From Streptomyces galbus (lineage in GTDB: Bacteria > Actinomycetota > Actinomycetes > Streptomycetales > Streptomycetaceae), in assembly GCF_005280195.1 (NCBI RefSeq), contig NZ_SZPR01000008.1:655346-719345 (forward strand): 64,000 nt of DNA. The letters run 5' to 3'. A program made the translations under genes and the position numbers. Below are positions 57,038 through 64,000 of the stretch, one piece after another (the stretch's first letter is position 1; each line of letters begins with the position of its first letter). The notes under the pieces are model-generated. The model saw only the letters and a program-made list of their open reading frames with translations, ran no database searches and had not been told where the DNA came from.

Positions 57038-58362
57038 GTCAGGCTCCACTGGCGGACGCGGACGAGTTGTTCACGGTCGAAACGGCGCTCGTTGTAGGCG
57101 AGCATGTCGATCAGGCTCTGGGCGGACAGCGGCCGGGCGGACTCGGTGTCCCCGGGTGCCAGGGGCATGGAGCCGGGCCGCGCCCAGCGCAGCAGGCCGT
57201 GCGGGTCGACGTAGGCGCGGGAGAGGTTGGCGTTGTCCTGGTGCAGGCAGAACGGCACGTCGAGGTGGCCGCGGGCGAAGGCCCGCACCAGCGCGCCGCC
57301 CACGGTCGGGGCCAGGTCGAGGGTGCTGTCGACCAGCATCCGGGCCTCCTCGTACAGGCCCGTGTCGGTCGCCGCCACCGGTTCGGTGTGCTCCGCGGCG
57401 ACGGCCGCCGCGAACTCCAGCGCGTCGACGTTCTCGGCGACCGTCGGGATGCGGAACGCCTCCGCCGGGGTCTTCACGATCAGCCGCTCGGTGCCGCTCA
57501 GCATCGCCAGCCGCGCGCTGTCCTCCAGGATCCGGTAGGAGCCCATCGGGGTGCGCGGGTAGACGCCCATGTACGTGTAGAGGACGACGTGCCAGTCGGT
57601 GGCCCCCAGCCGCTCCCCCGCCAGCCGGCGCAGCGCGGCCAGCGCCTCCAGGTCCTGCGCCTGGTTGGTCTGCTGGGCGTAGCTCAGGGAGATGCTGGCG
57701 AGTCCGTGCTCCCGGAAGAACAGGGCCTCCAGCACACTGAGCGCCACCAGCAGGCTGGGCGGGCACAACTGCCCGAGCATGCAGCCGCCGAAGCTCTCCA
57801 GGTGCATCTGCTCGTCCTGCGCGGCGAGCAGCTCGCAGCAGCGCGCCCACGCGTCGGTGGCCTCGGCCAGCGGCACCCGGCTGTAGGGCAGGCAGTACGA
57901 GACCGGGCCGCCCTCGGTGGCGTCGATCCCGGCCTCCACCATCGCCTCGAACAGCGGGTAGGGCAGCGCCGAGCCGTGCCTGACCTGGACCGGGAAGTCC
58001 GCTCCGGCCAGCCCCTCCAGCATCCGCCGGGTGGCCCGCGGGCCGTGCGCGACCAGCGGGAACCCGTTGAGCTCGGCGCCGGTCCGCAGCGCCTGACGTG
58101 CGGAGTCGTGGTCGTTGACGCGGGTGTAGCTGTCCAGGGTGATGGTGCCGACGGCGGTAGCCCTCGCGCCCCGCACCCCGCTCAACCCCTCCCGCATGAC
58201 GGGGAGTTCGGCGAAGCCCATGCGCGGCTGCACGACGAGCCGGCCTGCCTCGGCGGCGCCGCGGACGAATGCGGAGAAGCGGCTGCGGCTCGGCCCGGGA
58301 GCGGTCGTACGCCCCTCGGCGGCCGTGCGGTCGCGGCGCTCCGGCGTGGTGGCGGCGCTCAT
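57034..58362 (-). CDS. Glutamate mutase catalytic subunit (GlmE/MutE)
   Basis: A 442-residue catalytic subunit of coenzyme-B12-dependent glutamate mutase, which converts L-Glu to L-threo-3-methylaspartate. Family blocks include VQPRMGFAELPVMREGL, GTITLDSYTRVNDH, FPLVAHGPRATRRML, GGPVSYCLPYSRVPL and SLSYAQQTNQAQDL. It is slightly shorter than clostridial GlmE (about 483). ATG overlaps the stop of the B12 subunit. Homologues make 3-MeAsp for friulimicin-type peptides and vicenistatin. Confidence 0.92.
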   Translation of the reverse strand: MSAATTPERRDRTAAEGRTTAPGPSRSRFSAFVRGAAEAGRLVVQPRMGFAELPVMREGLSGVRGARATAVGTITLDSYTRVNDHDSARQALRTGAELNGFPLVAHGPRATRRMLEGLAGADFPVQVRHGSALPYPLFEAMVEAGIDATEGGPVSYCLPYSRVPLAEATDAWARCCELLAAQDEQMHLESFGGCMLGQLCPPSLLVALSVLEALFFREHGLASISLSYAQQTNQAQDLEALAALRRLAGERLGATDWHVVLYTYMGVYPRTPMGSYRILEDSARLAMLSGTERLIVKTPAEAFRIPTVAENVDALEFAAAVAAEHTEPVAATDTGLYEEARMLVDSTLDLAPTVGGALVRAFARGHLDVPFCLHQDNANLSRAYVDPHGLLRWARPGSMPLAPGDTESARPLSAQSLIDMLAYNERRFDREQLVRVRQWSLT

Positions 58363-58883
58363 GCGGCGGCCCTCAGCCCGGAGAGCGCGGGCACTTCGGT
58401 GCCGGTGCCGTCGGCTCCGTCCCCGGCGCCCACGGTGGAGAGCGCCGGCCGGTCGGAGGACTCCACCCCGAAGAGGAATTCCTGGAAATCCTGCAGCCCG
58501 GCCTCGGACTCGAACACCGCGTCGAATCCGCCCGTCACGAGTTCCTCGACGAATGCGACGTTCTCCGCCCCCCGGACGCCGAGTTTCCCGCCGATGACCA
58601 CACGCAGGTCCGCGAGTTCGGCGTCCTGGCGGATCTTCCGGATGAGCCGGATGCCGTCGAGGTGCCCGTGTCCGTTGACCGTACTGATGACCAGGACGTC
58701 CGGCCGCTCGTTCCGGCATTCCTCGATGATGAGCTCGTCGGGTACGCAGGCGCCCAGATTCCGCACTACTCCGCCGCGCTCCTCCAGCAGGAGCTGGAGA
58801 AACACCAGGTTCCACATGTGCGCGTCGGAGGATACGCTCGACACCACGAACTTCCGACCTTTGCGCACGATATTGCTCGGCAC
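58359..58883 (-). CDS. Glutamate mutase B12-binding subunit (GlmS/MutS)
   Basis: A 174-residue B12-binding subunit. The signature is SSDAHMWN (D20-x-H22), with H22 as the cobalt ligand; the usual D-x-H-x-x-G glycine is Asn25. VISTVNGHGHLDG and RVVIGGKLGVRG give the S and GG parts of the binding fold. GTG at 58883 is chosen over ATG at 58904 because GGAGGGGG lies seven bases before it. The C-terminal 35 residues are a Gly/Ala-rich extension beyond the usual 137. First gene of the supply operon. Confidence 0.9.
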   Translation of the reverse strand: MPSNIVRKGRKFVVSSVSSDAHMWNLVFLQLLLEERGGVVRNLGACVPDELIIEECRNERPDVLVISTVNGHGHLDGIRLIRKIRQDAELADLRVVIGGKLGVRGAENVAFVEELVTGGFDAVFESEAGLQDFQEFLFGVESSDRPALSTVGAGDGADGTGTEVPALSGLRAAA

Positions 58884-59013
58884 GAATTTCCCCCTCCGAA
58901 GCATGACCAGCGGACACCGAAGATCCTGTCCGGGCGTGAGTGAGGGCGTCCAGGGAAGATCCCCCGGAATACGCGATGCGGGGGATCACCCGGTCCGATC
59001 CGACAGCGCGTTC

Positions 59014-59922
59014 TCAGCTCTCGGCCACGGTGGCGTACTCCCCGGCCATGCACTCCATCGTCCGGTCGATGAACAGCCGCATCTCCCGAGTGAGGTGCCG
59101 GCCGCGCCGCCAGGCGAGCTGGGTGTAGACCTCGAAGGGCGCGTCCCAGGCCAGCTCGCTGAGCGAGCCCGAGGCGAGGTCGTCGGCCACGGTCATCCGG
59201 GGCAGCAGGCTCACGCCCAGTCCTACCGACAGGCCGCGCTTGATGGACTCGATGTTGCCGAACTCCAGGAACGGCACCGGTTCGCCCGTACCGTCGTTGA
59301 GTTCGGCCTCGAACAGTTCCCGGTAGGCGCAGCCGGCCTCCGGGGCGAGCACCTGCACCTCGCGCAACTGCTCCAGGGTGACCTTCTCCTCCCCGGCCAG
59401 CGGATGGCCGGGCGAGGCCACCAGGACCAGCGGTTCCCGGCCCAGCACCTCGCTCTCCACGCCCGAGTGGCGGGTCTCGGCCTCCATGAGGAAGCCCATG
59501 TCGAAGGTGCCCTGGCGCAGCGAGTGCAGGGTCTCGGCGCACAGGCTGGGCCGCAGGACCAGGTGGACCAGCGGGTAGCGGTGCAGGAAGAACTCCAGCA
59601 CCGGCGGCATGCGGTAGGAGGTGACGCTCTCCATCGTGCCGATGGTGAGGACACCGGAGGGCTCCCCCTCACCGAGCGCGACCCCGCGGGCCTCGCCGGC
59701 GAGCGACAGCATCTGCTCGGCGTAGGGCAGCAGCCGCCGGCCGGCCGGGGTGAGCTGGATCTTGCCCGAGAGCCGCTCGAAGAGCTCGACCCCCAGTGAG
59801 GTCTCCAGGCTCTTGATCTGCGCCGTCACGCTGGACTGGGCGTATTTGAGCTCGGTGGCGGCACGGGTGAAGCTGAGGAGTGTGGCGACCTTGTGGAAGG
59901 TCGTCAACTGACGGATGTCCAA
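59014..59922 (-). CDS. LysR-family regulator
   Basis: A 302-residue LysR protein. The HTH is MDIRQLTTFHKVATLLSFTR, AATELKYAQSSVTAQIKSLE, followed by LGVELFERLSGKIQLTPAGR and a PBP2-type effector domain. A TTG start at 59922 follows GGGAG. It lies 130 bases upstream of the supply operon and in the same direction, so it may be its regulator, perhaps sensing an amino acid. Confidence 0.92.
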   Translation of the reverse strand: MDIRQLTTFHKVATLLSFTRAATELKYAQSSVTAQIKSLETSLGVELFERLSGKIQLTPAGRRLLPYAEQMLSLAGEARGVALGEGEPSGVLTIGTMESVTSYRMPPVLEFFLHRYPLVHLVLRPSLCAETLHSLRQGTFDMGFLMEAETRHSGVESEVLGREPLVLVASPGHPLAGEEKVTLEQLREVQVLAPEAGCAYRELFEAELNDGTGEPVPFLEFGNIESIKRGLSVGLGVSLLPRMTVADDLASGSLSELAWDAPFEVYTQLAWRRGRHLTREMRLFIDRTMECMAGEYATVAES

Positions 59923-59996
59923 GGGTGACTCCCAGGCTGGTTCGGTGGAGGGTGACCGGCGAGAGTGACTCGTCCGCGTACGGTCCGGCCGCAGCC

Positions 59997-60170
59997 TCAC
60001 GGGGTGACGTTCGTCGGCCCCTTGTTGTCCGCGAGGGTGACGGTGTGGGGGGTGCTCCCGCCCGCGGCCGCCGTCGTCTCCCCCGCAACGCCCGCCGCCA
60101 GCCCCAGGGACAGGGCCAGGGCCGCGACGAAACCGGTGATCGCCTTGAAGCCGCTCGGCGTGTTCCGCAT
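59997..60170 (-). CDS. Small predicted secreted peptide
   Basis: A 57-residue protein: MRNTPSGFKAITGFVAALAL opens a good signal peptide, and the mature part is about 25 residues (ETTAAAGGSTPHTVTLADNK). ATG at 60170 follows GGGGAG. No family recognised. It is divergent from the SARP gene, and the message could be a small signal or a structural peptide. Confidence 0.68.
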   Translation of the reverse strand: MRNTPSGFKAITGFVAALALSLGLAAGVAGETTAAAGGSTPHTVTLADNKGPTNVTP

Positions 60171-60460
60171 GGTGTGCTCCCCGTTGAGTCGGTGTGTTCT
60201 CGCTCGGCTGCACCGATACTCGAAGGGCCCCTTCCCGAACCGGTCCCCTCCCGTTCCCGCCCCCGATACCGCCGTTCCCTCCGCAGCGGGAACGCAGGGT
60301 TCGCGCCGTTCCTGGCGCCCTCCGCGCCCACCCGGTGACACAGGGTGTCGCCCCACAGGACGACCGCCTATGATCTCGCGAACGGCAGGGGTAGCGACAG
60401 GGGAAGGCGTGAACCGGTGAAGCGGTGTGATCCACCGCGGCCGCCGGCCAGGGGGGACAT
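60171..60460. promoter_or_regulatory. Divergent region, small peptide / SARP
   Basis: 290 bases with no gene. No clear SARP direct repeat (heptamers 11 bases apart) or hairpin was found by eye. The region holds the two promoters; GGGGGGACAT precedes the SARP GTG. Confidence 0.45.
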
Positions 60461-63400
60461 GTGGAGAACGAGGAAGGCAAGCTGCTGCGACAACCGGTCC
60501 GGTTCAACGTCCTCGGCCCCCTGGAGGGTTGGTCCGGCAGATCCCGGCTCCATCTGGGCGGCGCGGTCCAGGAGCGCGTTCTGGCCACCTTGCTGCTGGA
60601 ACCGGACAGACTGGTGCCGGTCAGCCGCCTGGTCGAGGCCGTCTGGAGCGAGACGCCCCCGACGACCGCCTCGCACCAGGTCCGCAAGGCCGTCGCGCAC
60701 CTGCGCCGGCGGGTTCCCGACGGCAACGGACTGATCCTCACCGACGGCCCCGGGTACCGGGTGTCGGTCGAGGGCACCCAGCTCGACCTGCTCGAGTTCA
60801 CCGCCGGTACGGCCGCCGCGGGCCGCGCCGTCGCCGAGGGCCGCCCCGCCGACGCCGTCGCCGAACTGCGGCGCGCCCTGGCGCTGTGGCGCGGACCGGT
60901 GCTCTCCGGCATGGACGGCCCGGTGATCGAGGCCGCCGCGACCACCCTCAACGAGCGCCACCTCGCCGCCGCCGAGCAGCTCGTTGAGCTCCGCCTCGGC
61001 CTCGGGGAGGCCGCCGAACTCGTCGCCGACCTGCGCCGGTTGGTCTGCGAGCACCCGCTGCGCGAGACGCTGCGCGGACATCTGATGCTGGCTCTCTACC
61101 GCAGCGGCCGCCAGGCCGAGGCGCTGGAGGAGTACGGCAAGGTCCGCGCACTCCTCGCCGAGGAGCTGGGCATCGACCCCGGCCGCCCGCTGACCCGCCT
61201 CTACGAGGGCATCCTGCGCGAGGCCCCGGAACTCGCCGCCCCCGAACGCCCCGCGCCCCCCGCCCGGCACTCCGGGCCGCCCCGGCAGCCCGGGCCCGCG
61301 CCGGCCCACGCCCTCGCCCCGGTGCCGCCCCCGGGCAGCGGGGCCCCGGAAGCCGCCGTACCCGCGGACGGCCCGGTTCCCGGCGCCGCACCGACGACGG
61401 CCGCGGCGGGGGTTTCCCCGCCGGCTGCTCCCGTCACGGCCCCCTCGGCACCCGGGGCGCCGGGCGGCGGGCCCACGGCGGCCACCACCGCCCCGGCCCC
61501 CTGCACCCTCCCGTACGACCTGTCCGACTTCACGGGCCGCCGGGAGGACCTCGCCGCACTTCTTGCCTGCATCCACCGCAAGAACGATCCTGCAAACACG
61601 TCGACCACGATGGTCGCCATCGACGGCATGGGCGGCAGCGGCAAGACCTCCCTCGCCGTGCGCGCCGCCCGCCAGGTCGCGCACCTCTTCCCCGACGGCC
61701 AGCTCCACATCGACCTGCAGGGCTTCACCCCCGGCGGGCGCTCGGTGACCCCGGCCGCCGCCCTCGACACCCTGCTGCGCGCGGTCGGCACGCCCGCCGA
61801 ACGCATCCCCGACGACGCCGAGGGGCGCGCCGCGCTCTGGCGGTCCGCGCTCGCCGACCGCCGCGTCCTGCTGCTCCTGGACAACGCGCACGACGCCGCG
61901 CAGATCCTCCCGCTCCTCCCGCCCGCGCACGGTTGCCTGGTCCTGGTCACCAGCCGGTCCCGGCTGTTCGACCTGGACGGCGCCGAGTGGATCTCCATCG
62001 GCCCCATGTCCCACGAGGACGGCGAGCAGCTCCTGACCGAGATGCTCGGCCCGGCCCGGGTCGCGGCCGAGCCGGAGGCGACGGCCGAACTCGTCGAGCT
62101 GTGCGGCCGGCTCCCGCTCGCCCTGCGCATCGTCGCCGCCCGGCTGCGCAACCGGCCCCGCTGGACGGTCCGTTACCTCGCCGACCGGCTGCACGACGAG
62201 ACCCGCCGTCTGGAGGAGCTCAGCGTCGGCGAGCGCAGTGTCGCCGCGTCCCTGCGCCTGTCGTACCAGGCCATGGACGACGAACACCGCACCGCGTTCC
62301 GGATGTTGAGCCTGCATCCCGGCTCCGACCTCGACGCCCACTCCGCCGCCGCGCTGTTCGGCCTGGACCCGCACGGCTCCGAGGCGATCCTGGAACGCCT
62401 CCTGGACGTCCACCTCCTGCAGCAGCCGGACATGGGGCTCTACCGGTTCCACGATCTGGTGCGGAACTTCGCGCAGAGCCAGCGTGGCCCGGCCACCGAG
62501 CGGGACGACACCCAGGCCGTCGAACGCCTCCTGGACTACTACCTCTCCGCCTCCGAGGAGGCCTGCCGGCTCCTCTTCCCCGGCCGCAAGCGCAGTGTCA
62601 CCGGCATCCCCGAGTTCTCCGGTGAACTGCCGCCGCTGCGGGACCAGGAGTGCGCCGCCCAGTGGTTCGAGCGGGAGCACAGCAGCCTGCTGTTCGCGGT
62701 CACCCTGGCCGACCGGCACGGCTTCGACCGGCACACCGTGGGGCTCACCCGGAACATCGTGTTCCAGCTCAACGCGCGTGGACGGTTCGAGGACTTCCGC
62801 GACCTCAGCCAGGTCGCGGTGGTCGCCGCCCGCCGCATCGAGGATCTCGCGCTGCTCGGCGTCAGTCTCTCCAACCTCGGTATCGCCTGCTGGAAGCTCG
62901 GCCACTTCGACGAGGGCATCGAGGTCGTCACCGAGGGCCGCGACATCGCCCGGCGGCTCGGCGACAAGCAGACCGAGGCGCACAGCGAGTCCACCATCGG
63001 CCTGCTGCTGACCGTGCTCGGCCAGTACACCGAGGCCCTGCCCCACCTGCAGCGCGCGATCGCCCTCGACCGCGAACTGGGCATCCGCCGGGCCGAGGCC
63101 GAGACGCTGACCATCCTCAGCACCCTGCACGAGCAGCAGGGCCGCTACGAGGAGGCGGCGGCCGCCGCCCGCCAGGCACTGGCGATCCACCGTGACGTCG
63201 AGGACCGCAACAACGAGGTCATGGCCCTCACCGACCTGGCCTTCGCGCACGTCGGCCTCGGCCAGTACGAGGACGCCCGCGACTGTCTGGAGCGCGCCCG
63301 GGAGCGCTGCGACGACTTCAGCCCGCCCGGTGACTTCGCCCTGGTCCTGGCGCTCTCCGCCGAGGTCGCCCAGTGTCTGGGGCACCTCGCCGAGGCGGAG

Positions 63401-63790
63401 ACCTGCGCGGGCCCCGCCCTCCGCCTCGCCCACGCCGGCGACAGCCCCACCCGCCAGGCCCAGGTCGAGAACCTCATCGGCCGCCTCCACCTGCGCCGCG
63501 GCGAGTACGACCAGGCCCTGGCCCTGCACACCCACGCCCACGGACTCGCCACGTCGATCCGCTACCGCGCGGAACAGGCCCGCGCCCTGGCCGGCATGGC
63601 CACCGCGGCGGAGGCCCTGGGTGACCCCGCCGCGGCCTCCGCCCACCGCACGGCGGCCATGGACCTGTTCACGTTCATGCAGGCCCCGGCGTGCCGGTAC
63701 GCGGCACCGCTGGCGGTGGAGACGTCGCAGGTCGTGTCCGCGCAGTCGCGCCCGTCCTCGCGGGTGCGAGGCCGTACACCCGCTCCCTGA
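60461..63790 (+). CDS. AfsR-type SARP transcriptional activator
   Basis: A 1109-residue regulator. Winged helix about 14-95 (RFNVLGPLEGW, VQERVLATLLLEPDRLVPVS), BTAD about 100-250, Pro/Ala-rich linker about 255-345, NB-ARC with Walker A AIDGMGGSGKTSLAVRA near 388 and RVLLLLDNAHDAAQ near 467, and TPRs about 780-1080. AfsR-type SARPs bind direct repeats and activate antibiotic genes using ATP. GTG at 60461. As the nearest strong activator gene to the NRPS locus, it probably drives it; it could instead be global. Confidence 0.94.
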   Translation: MENEEGKLLRQPVRFNVLGPLEGWSGRSRLHLGGAVQERVLATLLLEPDRLVPVSRLVEAVWSETPPTTASHQVRKAVAHLRRRVPDGNGLILTDGPGYRVSVEGTQLDLLEFTAGTAAAGRAVAEGRPADAVAELRRALALWRGPVLSGMDGPVIEAAATTLNERHLAAAEQLVELRLGLGEAAELVADLRRLVCEHPLRETLRGHLMLALYRSGRQAEALEEYGKVRALLAEELGIDPGRPLTRLYEGILREAPELAAPERPAPPARHSGPPRQPGPAPAHALAPVPPPGSGAPEAAVPADGPVPGAAPTTAAAGVSPPAAPVTAPSAPGAPGGGPTAATTAPAPCTLPYDLSDFTGRREDLAALLACIHRKNDPANTSTTMVAIDGMGGSGKTSLAVRAARQVAHLFPDGQLHIDLQGFTPGGRSVTPAAALDTLLRAVGTPAERIPDDAEGRAALWRSALADRRVLLLLDNAHDAAQILPLLPPAHGCLVLVTSRSRLFDLDGAEWISIGPMSHEDGEQLLTEMLGPARVAAEPEATAELVELCGRLPLALRIVAARLRNRPRWTVRYLADRLHDETRRLEELSVGERSVAASLRLSYQAMDDEHRTAFRMLSLHPGSDLDAHSAAALFGLDPHGSEAILERLLDVHLLQQPDMGLYRFHDLVRNFAQSQRGPATERDDTQAVERLLDYYLSASEEACRLLFPGRKRSVTGIPEFSGELPPLRDQECAAQWFEREHSSLLFAVTLADRHGFDRHTVGLTRNIVFQLNARGRFEDFRDLSQVAVVAARRIEDLALLGVSLSNLGIACWKLGHFDEGIEVVTEGRDIARRLGDKQTEAHSESTIGLLLTVLGQYTEALPHLQRAIALDRELGIRRAEAETLTILSTLHEQQGRYEEAAAAARQALAIHRDVEDRNNEVMALTDLAFAHVGLGQYEDARDCLERARERCDDFSPPGDFALVLALSAEVAQCLGHLAEAETCAGPALRLAHAGDSPTRQAQVENLIGRLHLRRGEYDQALALHTHAHGLATSIRYRAEQARALAGMATAAEALGDPAAASAHRTAAMDLFTFMQAPACRYAAPLAVETSQVVSAQSRPSSRVRGRTPAP

Positions 63791-63859
63791 GCACACGCTC
63801 GCGGGCACCTGACGTACCGGCCGCGGCATCCGGCTCCGGCCGGTCCGGCACGCCGTGAG

Positions 63860-63895
63860 GGCGGAAACCTGAGCAGCCGTACTCAGGTCCCCGCC
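63860..63895 (+). terminator. Probable terminator after the SARP gene
   Basis: ACCTGAG (63867-63873) pairs with CTCAGGT (63882-63888) over an 8-base loop, extended by GGCGG/CCGCC arms with short internal mismatches. Confidence 0.6.
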
Positions 63896-63919
63896 GTCGG
63901 TCCGGGGGACAGTGAGGGC

Positions 63920-64000
63920 ATGACGACAAGCAGCGTCGCCCGTGGGGTGAAGGGGACGATCGTCGCGGCGGTGGCGGCGTGCGCCTGCTACGGGCTGTGG
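63920..64000 (+). CDS. Membrane protein, N-terminal fragment
   Basis: 27 codons are visible before the window ends. After MTTSSVARGVKG comes a hydrophobic stretch (TIVAAVAACACYGLW) that looks like a first membrane segment or signal anchor. ATG at 63920 follows GAGGG. Nothing more can be said. Confidence 0.5.
   Translation, partial: MTTSSVARGVKGTIVAAVAACACYGLW

Noticed and set aside
58359..58904. ATG at 58904 as start of the B12 subunit
   Set aside because: No ribosome-binding site before it, while GTG at 58883 follows GGAGGGGG and gives the family's normal N-terminus.

Overview
The window is chromosomal DNA of a Streptomyces-type actinomycete: very high GC in third codon positions, GTG and TTG starts, ATGA/GTGA start-stop overlaps throughout, a GH10/GH62/GH11 xylan-degrading set close to S. 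lividans XlnA and XlnC, LuxR/TetR/LysR/SARP regulators, and a large nonribosomal peptide locus. No rRNA, tRNA, insertion sequence or CRISPR array was seen.

Region 1 (1-14056), + strand: a tightly overlapping surface-glycan or exopolysaccharide operon. It encodes a beta-helix protein (cut by the window edge), a Wzy/ligase-type membrane protein, GT4 and GT2 glycosyltransferases, a sugar C-methyltransferase, a nucleotidyltransferase, a PIG-L deacetylase, a sugar epimerase, a DUF4910 protein, a flippase, a pyruvyltransferase, an RmlC-like epimerase and a class III aminotransferase. A convergent PAP2 phosphatase closes the block.

Region 2 (14142-29587): secreted enzymes and RNA metabolism. A tandem of secreted M28 and M4 metallopeptidases shares a duplicated C-terminal domain. 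A LuxR-type regulator follows, then a divergent GH62 arabinofuranosidase / GH10 xylanase pair with CGAAA-type palindromes, a FAD monooxygenase / TetR pair with twin operators, and a Tat-exported GH11 xylanase. Then come RNase J, a DEAD-box helicase and a cold-shock protein.

Region 3 (29850-58883), - strand: the most interesting part, a compact biosynthetic cluster in three transcription units. The core is a two-A-domain NRPS (A-T-C-A(MT)-T-half E-C), an MbtH protein and a separate T-TE protein with a cysteine nucleophile. Upstream lies a syringomycin-like threonine chlorination set: a stand-alone A-T with a threonine code, a SyrB2-like halogenase and a SyrC-like cysteine acyltransferase. Embedded among them is an SDR with the complete halohydrin-dehalogenase fingerprint (T-x4-Y-x-G and S-x12-Y-x3-R). 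Because 4-chlorothreonine is a vicinal halohydrin, the set predicts cryptic chlorination followed by HCl loss to a 3,4-epoxide (oxiranylglycine-type) residue, made on the carrier protein and placed at the C-terminus of a short peptide. Glutamate mutase (two subunits), an aspartokinase and an aspartate-semialdehyde dehydrogenase supply precursors. Two Fe(II)/2-oxoglutarate oxygenases and a YqcI/YcgG-family protein are tailoring candidates. MFS, EamA and Kef-type transporters and an RsgA GTPase are candidates for export or immunity.

Region 4 (59014-64000): a LysR regulator, a tiny predicted secreted peptide, and a divergent full-length AfsR-type SARP (winged helix, BTAD, NB-ARC, TPR) that probably controls the cluster. 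A membrane protein gene is cut by the right edge.
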